64,000 nt of DNA from Shinisaurus crocodilurus (taxonomy: Eukaryota > Chordata > Lepidosauria > Squamata > Shinisauridae): the NCBI GenBank assembly GCA_021292165.1, contig CM037876.1:38364575-38428574 (forward strand), written 5' to 3'. Positions 23,390 to 35,200 of the stretch are shown one piece after another; position 1 is the stretch's first letter; each line of letters opens with the position of its first letter. The position numbers and the translations under genes are program-made. The notes beneath the pieces were generated by a model. It had not been told where the DNA came from, ran no database searches, and saw nothing but the letters and a program-made list of their open reading frames with translations.

Positions 23390-24010
23390 TTGGTACGGCC
23401 GGAGCCGTGAATGAGAACAAAGGGGCGGGGCATGCCATGGGGGCGGGGCCCAAGGCTGCATGCAACAGCCGATCTGGTCGGCACAACGCGAGGCGGTCGG
23501 AGCAGAGCCTCCGTCGCCTTTCCTAGCGTCGCCGTAACGCAGCGGTGCGGTGTGTTTCTCCTCCCCTTTACACATGCACAAAAGGAACGCGCCGTGGCCC
23601 CGCCCTTTTTTACCTCGCTCGCGGCCGTGGGTGCCGTTGGACGGCGGCGGCGGCTCGAGCCGCAGACGGACCGTCGTAGAACTCTGCGGCGGTTGGTGAC
23701 TCAACGGACGCCGCTCCAGCCCTTCCCGCGTGCGCCTGTGCGTGCGTGCGTGAGCGAGTGAGTGCCCGCGCCCTCAACATGCCATGGGGAACAGCTGGGC
23801 GGCGCAGTGGTGCTGCTGGCTCTTCCCGAGGCGGCAAGCAGGACGGATCCAGCGAGGAGGAGGAGGGTAAGTGCGAGGCGAAGCGGCGAAGACGCCGGGC
23901 CTGCCTGCCTAGCTCGCTGGCTGGCTTTGATTCCGCCTTTCGGAGGCGAGGTAGAAACAAGGCTGGGTTGTCATGTGGCTAAGTGACAGAGCCTGGCGTC
24001 CCTTCAGGTT
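23390..24010 (+). promoter_or_regulatory. AP1AR: CpG-rich promoter of AP1AR
   Basis: CpG and G+C density rise sharply here compared with both sides. GC boxes of the Sp1 type are visible at 23422-23431 (GGGGCGGGGC), 23439-23450 (GGGGGCGGGGCC) and about 23598-23605 (CCCCGCCC, reverse). No TATA box is evident, as in housekeeping promoters. Transcription probably starts between about 23550 and 23750, which cannot be fixed from sequence alone. The island extends past exon 1 into the start of intron 1. Confidence 0.7.
23784..23866 (+). CDS. AP1AR: AP1AR coding exon 1
   Basis: Encodes residues 1-27 and two bases of Gly28: MGNSWAAQWCCWLFPRR, then an Arg/Gly-rich end. The donor is GG|GTAAGTG. The glycine-2 start and cysteines fit membrane attachment, but the cysteine pair sits at 10-11 rather than at 4-5 as in the human protein. 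The longer open frames over this exon are out of frame. Confidence 0.93.
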
Positions 24011-26202
24011 CAGGTGCGCCCCGCAAGATGTGGCGATCAGTGACTGGCTTAGGTGCCTTTAAAAAAATGGTGGGGGGGGGGGGTAAACAAACGGATGACG
24101 GAGGAGCCAGAATAGTTGGACGGAGCATCCATATTCTGAGGCAGTCTGTTTCCGACTGTGAGTCGGCAGCGGGCAAGGGCGAGTGAAGGCTGTTGCCTGC
24201 AAGCCTTGCTTGTGGGTTTCTGGTTGACTACTGCAGTGGAAACAGGATATGGGCTTGATGGACCTTTGATCTGATCCAGCCGGGCGCTTCATGTGTACTG
24301 AGAATCACAGGTTCTTTAAAATATAATGCGGGACACTATATCCACCCTCAGATTTACACATGCGAAACCCTAATATCTTTGATCTCGCCAAAGTCCTAGG
24401 GGATCGCAGTGGGGGAGTGCTGTGGCCTTCATGACCTGTTTGTAGGCTTTCCGGTATTATCTGATTGGTTGCTGTGGGAAACAGGCTACCAGGCTAGATT
24501 TACCTTCAGGCTGATCCAGCTCTTGTGTTCTTAGCAAGGGAAGAAGTGTCTGTATTTCCTGTTCACCTCTTCTGTCACAAGGATCACTGGTGTTTGTTCA
24601 TGGCTGAGATGGGGGGGGGGGCAGGCAGGAGGAACAGGCCCATTCTCCTGACATGGGTAAAAGTGATATTTATTTCATAGAATCATAGAAAAGTAGAGTT
24701 GGAAGGGGCCTATAAGGCCATCGAGTCCAACCCCCTGCTCAATGCAGGAATCCACATCTCTCTCCTTCAGTGTAATTCAGAGATGCAAGAAGAATTCGAT
24801 TCCACCACCTCTTAGTTCTTCGGTCACAATCTGTAATAAAGCACAGTTGCAATTTTAGATTTATATATTTAGACTTGCAGCCATCCTGAAAGCTCGTGGC
24901 AGGTAACAAACATCAGCAAAACATAATATGTTTTCATGCAATATACGGTACTCTGCAGAGTGATGATGTATCTGTGGCATGTTGATTCTAATTCAACTTG
25001 TACTGAATTCCTGAGCTGCAATCCAGACAGTGACGATAGCGCTAAACCAGATGAAGAACAGGTGCCAAGTACTGCTGAGAAGGTTGGGAGCTGCCTACAG
25101 TTGTTGCCTGCTGTGTTGGACTACAACTTCCATCATCTCCCCCAGCCAGCATGGCCATTGGGAGTTGTAGTCGCAACACATCTGGAGGGCACCAGATTGG
25201 GGAAGGATGATCTGGACTATGCCACCCATATTAATCTTGCTGGTTGTCCACATGTAGTTTGCAGGGGTGGGATTTTTCCAGTCCTGCTGAATTGTGATCT
25301 AGCATCCGAGTACATGGAAACTGATCTATGCACACTTACTCAGAAGTAAGTCTCAGTTATTTCAGTGGATATTATTTCCAGGTATGTGTGCATAGGATTG
25401 CAGCCCAAGTGTAAAAAAAGGTGGATGCAAAGAATGCGTGCATGTGGAGAAAAAATAATAAGGGCTCTTATGGCCATTTCTGATTTTTTGTGTTATGGTG
25501 GATTCCTTTGAGTTCCTACAGCAGAACTCAAAGGAGAATAAATTAAGGCTAGGTAAGTTTCCAAACGGTAGTGACATTGACTTCCATAGGGAAGTGGAAA
25601 ATTTGAAGAAGGCTGCAATCCTATATGCACTTAACTGGGAGTAAGTGCTATTGAACTTCGTGGGACTTACTTCTGAGCAGACATGTATAGGATTGTGCTG
25701 CAAAGCAAAATTCTATTCTTCCTTCATTGAAGGGTTGCTGTTGACTTTGCTTACAATATATATATTAGATTGCTTGCAAAAAGTCCCCTCCCCACAAGTC
25801 CATTTCATCTCTGAATTGTTCCCAAGATAATAAAAGAGTTAACCCAGGTTTGTTTATTTATTTGTTACATTTATATCCCGCCTTTCATTCAGGGAGCCCA
25901 AGTACATGCTCCCCCTCCTCCATTTTATCCTCAAGCAACCCTGTGAAGTAGGTTAGGCTGAGAGTCAGTGACTGGTCCAAAGTTAGCCAGTCAGCTTCAT
26001 GGCTTGATGGGACAGGCAAAGAAATAGGCTTGGTTTTCACAGACACAGCTGAAACAATAACTTTAGAAGAAAAAGCATGAAGGCTTAAACAGAGAAATGT
26101 TTGTTTCAGTACAGGTTGTTGGACTGAAGGTCTGTTTTGTAGACCTATGACTATTTTATTGTTGTAAGTCACCTTGGGAGGGTTCCTGCCCTGACAGGCA
26201 GC

Positions 26203-26264
<62 letters not shown>

Positions 26265-29200
26265 ATAATAAAAATCCCCATCCCTTATTCTAACCATTAA
26301 TGGTTTAGTGTGGTCAACATGACATTTGAACTATACAGCTATGTTTTATGTACTGAATATTACTTCAGTGAGAGCACACAAAATTAAAGTACTTACAAAA
26401 GAAGAATGTTATAAATGCTGAACATGGGGTGTGTGAGAGAGAGTGAGAGTGAGTCCGGGCCAGCAATAGCTTTCCCTGTACTTACCACCATTAGAGCATC
26501 CCACTCGCCCCAAACATCAAAATAGGCATTAATATAATCTAGACTTTTTGCTCAACAAATTGTCAATCACTTCATGGACCTTGGAATGATCGCACCAATT
26601 TACACCATCCACATTTGTTTGATCTCAAAGTATTATGCCACAAAGTTTTGGCTTAGGGTGCAATCCTGTGCATGTTTAGACAGAAAGAAGTCCTATAATT
26701 CCCAGCATTCTCCAGCCACCATAGTATAAAAAATGGCTGGCTGGGGAATGCTAGGAGTTGTAGGACTCCTTTCTGTCTAAACAAGCATAGGTTTGCACCC
26801 TTATTTAATATGATGCTCTGCATAGTTTGTAGGGTGGTGTTCAGTTGTGGGTGGGCTTATGGATGAATCAAAGAGTGCCAGTAGCAAACTTCTTAGGTGC
26901 TGGGACAACCAGTTGTCTTTTTTTTCTCTCCATCCCTCCTCTGCCAACTACGATAAAGGTGGCTTCTTTGCACAGTGTATAAAGAATAATGTTTCTGATG
27001 TGTCCTAATGGCTGTAAAGGCAGTCAAGAAGAAAAGTGTGTTCACCTTTTATGCCAAGATGGATATATTCTTCAGCAGTGAAGACAATATTGAAAATTTA
27101 TAGTGGACTAGAGAATTGCAATTAATTTGTATCCGTGTATTTTACATATCATTTTGATGTAGCCAAACTGGATGGTGGGCATTCTGCAATATCCTTATTA
27201 GTCTGAACTGTAAAATACATTGAGGGGTATAAAACAATGAATTTGGGCTTTTAAAAAAGTGTTTTTGATCAGTGACTTGGAATATTTATCTTCTCAACTC
27301 TGTTCTGCCTGCAGATATTCAAGGAATATACAGTCAGATAATTCATACATACATTTGAATTGATTGAAACAGCTGGCTTGTATACAGTATACCTTTCACC
27401 AGCCTTCGCCAATCTGGTGCCCTCCAGATGTGTTGAACTACACCTCCCATCATGCCCAGCCAAGATGTCCAATGACCATGTTGGATGGGGTGATGGGAAG
27501 TATAGTCCAGCACATCTGGAGGGCACCAAGTTGGGGAAATCTTCCTTACACTTTAATCTTTAGATCTCTAAATCTTTCATAGCCCTGCTAGTATGATGGG
27601 GTTCACTCAAACGCTTTTAAAAATAGAGTTGATATTTCTTTTATGAACTATACCAGGGGTCTTCAAACTAAGGCCCGTGGGCCACATCCGGCCCGCCTTG
27701 CCTTTTTATCCGGCCCGACGGCTGATCGGCAGAAGCAGACTTTTTTTTTAACTCTTTCGCTTCAAACAATGCTTGAAGCCGATTCTTTTGTCGGCGTTCC
27801 GCATCCGGCGTAATTACATCATTTCCTGCCGACACTCGGCTCTCTCCCTTTCTCTCTCTCTCTCTCTCGTTCCCCCTCTCCCCTTGTTAACTGTCTTGTT
27901 AATTGCTGTAAACCGCCCAGAGAGCTTTGGCTATTGGGCGGTATAAAAATGAAATAAATAAATAAAATAACTTTCCATTTAAGGAAAAAAATATGAACGA
28001 ATGGATCAAATAAAAAAAAAGGACCTGGGTCCTTTTTTTTTTATTTGATCCATTCGTTCACATTTTTTTCAAACTATAGTACGGGCCCCCAACAGTCTGA
28101 GGGACAACGAACTGGCCCCCTGTTTAAAAAGTTTGAGGACCTCTGAACTATACAATAACTAAAGAATGAAGAGCCATGCTGAATCGGACGAAAAACCTAT
28201 CTAGTCCAGCATTCTGTTCACACAGTAACCAACCAGTTGCTTGTGGAAAGCTCACAAGTAGGACCCTCCTGCTCATGCTCCCCAGCAACTGATCTGCAGA
28301 GGTAAACTGATCCTGGAGGTGCCTCTGATCCTGGAGGTAGTAGCCATTAGATAGCCTTATCCTTCGTGAATTTGGCATAAGCTATTTTTTCATGTTTCAA
28401 AAGTTGAATTATGCTCTAGAAATTCTATTTAAGTTGTTTGTTGTAAAAGATACATTGTCTGTGTGCTGCAGGCATAATTAGAAACTAGGTCATGTCTAGT
28501 TTCAGTGCCCTCATTGTCAGCTTTCACTTTATTCCTAGAGGGATGACAACTTCATTCTTAAAAAGCCTCTGGGAATAAATATAATTTATATCAGGAGAAT
28601 AACTAAAGCCAGCATACTCCTGTCACTTGTGTTTTATAATGCAATATGTCTATTATGCCTAAAAACTTATAAATGAATACAGCTTAACTTGTACAAGTTC
28701 TTAGTATTCCAAACGGTATTTTACAGGTTATTGATACTTTCAGTTGAGAGTTAAGGATTTGCAAACGATAAGGGTGCTCAGTATATTTTTGAATTCATTG
28801 GTTTAGATCCAGAGTGTCCTTTCTGTGAACTGAGATCCAGTGGAGGCTCCCTCTAGAGGAAAGGTGGGAGATGTTTTTGCTAGTTCCCCCTATAGCCTCC
28901 CTTTGCCACCTCCCACAGTATTCCCGAGGTCCCCCAACCCTCCAGATCAGCTTTTCAGGCAGGTGCAGGGGGAAGGAGGAATTGGCAAAAAATGCTCCCC
29001 CCCCCCCACTCTTCCTGTAATGGAATTGTCCCAAGAGCCAAGCTCTGCTCTCAGAAACTCTGAATCCAACCCATTAGATATTTGATGTGAGCTGCCACAT
29101 ACCCCATAAGTTGCAGAAGGACAACTCTCATTGTCTGTCATATGGTGCCTAAATTGATAGGTGAGTGTACCATTCTTCCCATAGCACAAACTTGATTAAA

Positions 29201-32200
29201 TGACTCTGAAATGTTCAAGTGTAGCAAGTGTAGTGTACTACATGTACTATCATGGATGACAAAGATACATGTAGATTGCCCATGCCATATTGTGAATCTA
29301 ACTGAGTTCAACACTTGTACCAGTCCCTTCTTTACAGGGTGACTGCCGCACTCCTCATTGACTGCAGAAAAACTGATGGGGGGGGGGGGAATACTTGTTT
29401 TCTTTGTCTTTCTCTCTCCCTCTCATTGATTTCATACAACGGGTTATGTAAATTATTCTTCATAGATAATTTTTTTAAATACCGGTAGTTGTCCCTGTTT
29501 GTGAAGCAGTTCAATGCTACCTGGGAGAAAGATGGACCAGCTCCTCATATAGCTATCCTAATAGCTTTGTGGTTCCTGGAGAGATAGGAAAGCTGATTCA
29601 CCCCTGAAGCTGCCTGTTCTGTTAATAAACGCTGCAGAAAGTGCTCTTATAGTGGGCAGAGCCAAGTGGATCTTCTCCATTTGCAAAATGTAGGATGTTT
29701 CCTCTGGACTAGAGGTTTCAATATGGCGTTTACACTACTGTAGCATCTTTTTTTAATCTGCCTCATTATCCTTCTAAGACCTAATGTCAGCAGCAGTGAT
29801 TCTCATAAATCCTGATGCTCTATTTAGGAATTAGGGTTTCATGCTCTTCCATGTTGTGTATACATAAAACTGAGAGGACCAATCTTACATCATAAGGACA
29901 CCTGTATCTTTACTAGCTGTGTGGAAGAGGGAATTTTGTTATGTGCAGCTTCTCATGACAGTACCTGAAGGGATCTGAAAAGCCACATTGATCAAAATTC
30001 CCTCATAGGCAGCTATTGAAGCCACAGGGACCTTCATGTTAAAAGGTTGTGATGGCAAAAACTGTTCTAAGAATTCTTGAATTAATTGTAGTAATGTTGG
30101 TTTATGTCCTAGATCAAAGTACTTTAGGACATGCTCAACAGGAGAACATTTTACTATAGAGGTGAGTAAAGGCTTTCAATTCCAAAGCTTACTATTGCTC
30201 ATACTTCGGAACTTACAGAAGAAAAATCATCAGTCCCAAATTTGCTGGCTGAAACATTATGCAAAAGACTTAGGGTGCAATCCTATGTATATTTAGATAG
30301 AAAAAAGTCCTACAACTCCCAGTATTCCCCCACCAGCTATGCTGGCTGGCGAATGCTAGGAGTTGTGGGACTTTTTTTCTGTCTAAACATGCCTAGGATT
30401 GCTCCCTTAGTCATACGTGATGTAAACCGATTGAAATCAATGGGACTTAAATTTATAATGACTGACCTGTCTCCTTCGCTCTTTCTTTCCCACAGGGCTG
30501 TTGATGTCAGTTAGTGGGGGGTGGGCAGTCCAACTGGAGCAGGCCCTGATGTTCCCTTTGCCTTCTCCTCCCTCCCTCGTTTATTAGATAGTACTTATGA
30601 CTAAATATATGTTAGTTTGGAACTGTAATTCTTAGTTTAATTGAAATATTATTGTATTTATTTGCAGTTTGAGAATCTAGTGGAAAGTGACGAGGTAAGT
30701 ATTTTCCTGTTGTTAAAGGTCAATAGAAAGATTGTATATGCAAACTAGATGATGATGATGATTAATTTTATTTCTATACTGCCCAATAGCCGAAGCTCTC
30801 TGGGCAGTTCCAAAGCTCTCAGGAGCAACTAAAGTACATACAAAACAAGGGTAGTTCAAAATGGTAGTGAATTGGGAACATAAGGAAAGATAGGTTTTTT
30901 ATGGCTTCTTTAAATATTGAGAGGAGGTTATCCCCACCAAGTTCTATTCTGTAGCGCTCTGTGTGTGTGTGTGTGTGTGAGTGAGAGAGAGGGAGAGAGA
31001 GAGAATTTTCTACTCTTGAATCATTTTTGCCCTGTCTCATCAGAATCCTGTGCTCTTTAGATGAGAAGCTACAAGATACTGTACTTTAGTTGTAAGACAA
31101 CATATGAGAGCTGGTATAGCATAGTTTCTATGAGCTACGAATCAGGAAGTCCCTGGTTTGAATCTTGCCTCTGCCCTGAACTCACTTGGTGGCCTTAGGC
31201 AAGCCACTTTCTCATTGTCTCAGTCCCCACATCTGCATTTTGGGGGATAATATACTGACTTACCTTACAGAGTTGTAAGGATTATTACTAGACACTGAGC
31301 AGATTCTCGATCAGGAAAGGACCAAATTACCATAATTACCTTTGCCAGGGGCAGCTTGTGTTGTCCGAACCCAGCAAGGGTGGGCAGGTGGTTGGGGTGG
31401 CTTAAAATTGCAAAAAATCGAAAACATCCATTTTTATTTATTTAAATCAATGATTTTTTTTTATTATTTAATCAATTTCCCCCCAATTTTTTTTAGTAAA
31501 ATTAATTTCAAAGTTTCAGGCAACACATGTACAAATAGCCTACACTTAATAGTTAAGAACACCAAATTATGCAGAAAACATTAATCAGAACTAGGCTACC
31601 TACACGACAGGGTTGCAAAAAAAATCATGATTTTTTGAAAAAAAATCAATTTTTATTGATGATTTAATCATTGATTTAAATCATTCTGATTTAAATAATT
31701 GCAACCCTGTTACTTAGCCATTAATTTTTCCTTTTATCTTGAGTTAGATTATAAGCTTGCAGGTCTTGTTTGTTGTTGATCGTACACAAGACACTCAGGG
31801 AGCCTTTGGTGCTGAAGAGTGGGGTAAAAATGTTTTATGATATGTAATAATACTTATTTGTCGCAGTGTAGCCTAGAGCCATGTGTTTTCATTTGGCTAT
31901 TAAGCTGTGTATGTATTTGTAGAAAAGAAAAATGACTGATGCTGTAGGTCAGTGATGGCAAACCTTTTTGAGCCCGAGTGCCCAAACTGCAACACAAAAC
32001 CAACTTATTTATTTCAAAGTGCCAACACTGCAATTAAACCTGAATACCAAGGTTTTAGTTTAGTAAAAACAACTCATACAGTTGTCTGAACTAATTAACA
32101 TCTTTTGTCTTAAAAGAAAAACACAATAACTTTGGGTCAGTCACTGACTCTCAGCCTAACCTACCTAACCTAACCTACCTCACAGCCTAACCTACCTCAC

Positions 32201-35200
32201 AGGGTTGTTGTGAGGGTAAAATGGAGAGGAGGAGGATTATGTAAGCTGCCTTGGGTTCCTTGAAGGAAAAAAGGCAGGGTATAAATAAAATAAATAAATA
32301 AACAGCATGAGAAAAATATATGAAAGTACATTTAAAAGCCTAGTAGGAGAATAAAAATGCATTTGCCTGGCACCGAAAGGATAACCATATTTGGCAACTG
32401 GTGGACCTATATGTGGAAAGGATTCCACAAAGGGGACACCACCACTATATTCCTGCCATGTAGAATACCCATGTAGAATACCCATGTAGAAGCAACACTA
32501 AACCCAGTGCAACCCCACTATATTCCTGCATATAGTGCAGGAAAAAAGGCGGAAAAAAGGCGGGGTATAAATATAATAAATGAAATAAATAAACAGGGCT
32601 TTCAATGATACAATGATACAAACAGTTTTTTTCATTGAAACAGGGGTTTCAATGAGACAAACAGCCTGTGGAGGGAGAGGAGAGCAGGGGCGGGTGAGCG
32701 GGCGGGAGAGCCCCCGGTCCCAAACGCGGCCTTCGGTGGGGCAAACTGCGGGAAACCAGCCCGAGCCCCCGCCCCGTTCAGGCACCAAACGCTGCCACTG
32801 TAGTCACGGCTGGCAGCTCAAACAGAGGCCGGTGTCTCCCAGGACTGACGACCGGCTGCCGCCTCGCTGGGCGAAAGGCCCAAATGAAGCCCGCTGGGAC
32901 GGGGATGGCTGGGCGGGCTCGCTCACCGGTGGGCACGATCGCGACGAAGCTCCAGCTCGCCCTCACACAGCGGATTTGCTCGGGCTCGCCCAGCGCCACT
33001 GGCTCCAGCCTGGCCTCCGTCGCCGCCCCGAAGCGGAACCCGAACTACTGCTGCCGCCGCCGCCACCCATCGCTCTTCTGAGCGGCGCGGAGCATCCTCC
33101 ACGCCGCTCAAGCCACCGCCGCCGCCGCCTCTGGACCCGCCGTCGCTTCCCGTCGCGTCATGTCCGGCGCGCTGGATCCCCGCGCTCTGTTTTTGGTGGG
33201 GGGGAACCAGGGTAACAGGGCTGTTTAAGCCCTGTTGCCCTGGTTCCCCCCCACCAAAAACAGAGCGCGGGGATCCAGCACGCCGGACATGACGCGACGG
33301 GCGGCGGCGGGTCCAGCGCGGGCGGCAAGGGGGCAGCCATAGGTTCGCCATCACTGCTGTAGGTCCATGTTATATCAAAGGGTTGAACCAGACGTGATAG
33401 CAGGAGACCCATTTGTTTATAACTGGGATGACTTAAGTTTGACATGAAGGGTAGATCTCCAATATGTAGTAAATGGAAAAAGGCACCTGAATGAGGCAAA
33501 GTGACCCCATCCTGTATAGCCTCTCTTTTCAAGCATTTTTGTCCCAGCTGGGTTCACTTTTGCTATTGGGTTCAGTTGAGGGGGGGAAATGTCTGGAGGA
33601 AATAACTGTAGGATGTAAGCTGCAGAAAGAGCACTTAGCACCTCACACTTTTTAAAAAAAAATCAAAGGGTCATACCCCTTGTTTTATGTGTGATTTGGG
33701 CAGACTGGGCTTAAATAATGAGATATGTTGCTGCTGCATCTAGTTTGGCCCTAAGGCAAAGGAGTATTTATGAGGCTTAAGAAATAACTGGAAAAGGAAA
33801 CGAATGAGAGCAATACTTGGCAAGAGAACTTCAGACGACTGTTATCCCTATAAAGAAGTATTGATAATTGCTTTGAGATCCATATTTCCTAGGATTGTTG
33901 CTGAGCAGGGCTGTTTACAAACAAAGTCAGCTGTGTCCATGATGTGTCAGCATGCTCTTTTGCACCAAGGTGCTTTTGATGAATTTATAGATTTTTGATT
34001 GAGAATATATCCACAGGTCTTTTTCATCCATACATTTTTGTTGATACATTTAATACTGATTTTATTTGTTAAAAGAGGTTGGGTTATGAGGTGTTTGTTT
34101 TCTTAAATCACATTCGTTAGATTTGTTTTGAAGATAGTTTGATAATGGAATTGTTATAACTTAATTCAACAAAGCATATAATATTTTTACAGGGTGAAAG
34201 TCCAGGAAGCAGTCAAAGGTAAGAGGCTATGTTTGTAAAGTGTTTTATCTTCCCCCCCCCCCCCCCGCTTGCGTATACCCCTTGCTTCATCCTTTTTTCT
34301 TAATTATTTTTTGTGAAAGAAGACCTGTTGCTGCAATGGATAAAAGTAAGCAGATCCCTGTTCACAATCTAAATAAAAAAACATGCCAAAAATGAGAAGG
34401 GGGTTGTACAAAAGAAATAATGTACAGTAGGCTTTTTAAAATATTGAACACATTTTACTTACATGTTTCTGTGGAAGCATCTTACATGCATTACAGCTTT
34501 TTTTTAGTTCCAGCTTCCCTCTTCTGTTTTTGGCAGAGCTAATAACTAAATACAAAACCGCTGTTTTGGTGTGAGGCTGGATTCAGGCCTTGCTCCCGCT
34601 TCTCCATCAAACAGCTGATCAGTGGGATTTTAATTTTTTTTTTTGAAGGGCTCTACTCGCCCCAGCCCCTGCTGTTGGCCCAGAAAGCGAGACCACATAC
34701 ACAGGACTTGTTTGTGCACGTGGTTCCTCATCCATCTGAGGTTTGCATATGGAAGCCTGCTTTCACATATATGGGGTTGGATTCAGCCCTTGCATGAGTG
34801 GAAGTTCACCTGCACAACAGTACTTCCCTGTCTTCTTTCCCCCCTGTAGCCTTCCATGAAACTCCAAATCTTCTCTGGAAGGTCCCCAACCCTCTGCAAC
34901 AGATTTGGGGCTGAGGTGGGGGGCTGCAGTGAGGAAGGCAAAATCTGTTCTGCCAGAGTTTTCCTTCCACTGCCGGAACGACACCATTGGATACAACCCA
35001 GCCCTGAGATGGTTCAGATTAACAAATGTGCCACCTCTTTCTTCTACCTTTTCTTCAGACCTTTGACTGAAGAAGAAATTGCTCATCTAAGAGAAAGGCA
35101 CTATAACTCCATTGCTGAAAAACAAAGAACATTAGATGATAAACTTCAGGAAGAGGTAAGCATAGTACCTGTTCATAGAAGCACACTTCTATGCATAAAT

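Larger units (their letters stand above)
23867..30112 (+). other. AP1AR: AP1AR intron 1 with repeats
   Basis: Besides the repeats listed separately, it holds hAT MITEs at about 25095-25210 and 27402-27545, two copies of the ~85-bp palindromic MITE at about 25330-25405 and 25612-25700, poly(G) runs at about 24068-24081 and 24610-24620, and unique AT-rich DNA. Boundary signals are GTAAGTG and TTTATGTCCTAG. Confidence 0.8.
23779..30159 (+). other. Overlapping upstream ORF in AP1AR mRNA (44 codons)
   Basis: An ATG at 23779, five bases before the AP1AR start, opens a different frame. In the spliced message it runs through exon 1, crosses the exon 1-2 junction and stops at TAG 30157-30159, giving 44 codons. 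It has A at -3 but C at +4, while the main ATG has G at -3 and G at +4. It exists only if transcription starts upstream of 23779, as expected. A regulatory role is inference. Confidence 0.55.
31950..33356 (+). mobile_element. 1407-bp hAT copy with SINE and GC-rich insert
   Basis: Starts CAGTGATGGCAAACC, ends GGTTCGCCATCACTG. CTGTAGGT is duplicated exactly at 31942-31949 and 33357-33364. The left 180 bp and right ~20 bp match the 930-bp element at 22000. The family sequence breaks at 32131 with a Sauria-type SINE and resumes at about 32595 (gggctttcaatgatacaa). It is then replaced from about 32640 to 33330 by very GC-rich DNA unlike anything nearby, including a 73-bp fold-back. The intact ends and exact duplication imply that the composite moved as one unit or acquired its inserts afterwards. 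It lies in AP1AR intron 3. Confidence 0.85.

Noticed and set aside
23746..23986. Longer ORFs over AP1AR exon 1 as the true N-terminus
   Set aside because: They are in other frames. The frame from 23784 gives MGNSWAAQWCCW and joins exon 2 in phase with the known gadkin N-terminal pattern.
24936..25349. 137-codon ORF in intron 1 as an alternative exon or new gene
   Set aside because: Its middle is a hAT-type palindromic MITE and its end a small palindromic MITE; no conserved motif remains.
26203..26264. CRISPR-like or regulatory tandem array
   Set aside because: It is a plain ATG trinucleotide microsatellite without spacers.
32613..33215. 200-codon + strand open frame that could be a new gene
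   Set aside because: It lies in CpG-dense DNA where chance open frames are common, begins in hAT sequence, and ends in the fold-back. It shows no domain or conserved motif.
32923..33354. Minus-strand frame sharing a peptide with the + strand frame
   Set aside because: The shared peptide is produced by the 73-bp inverted repeat read from both sides.
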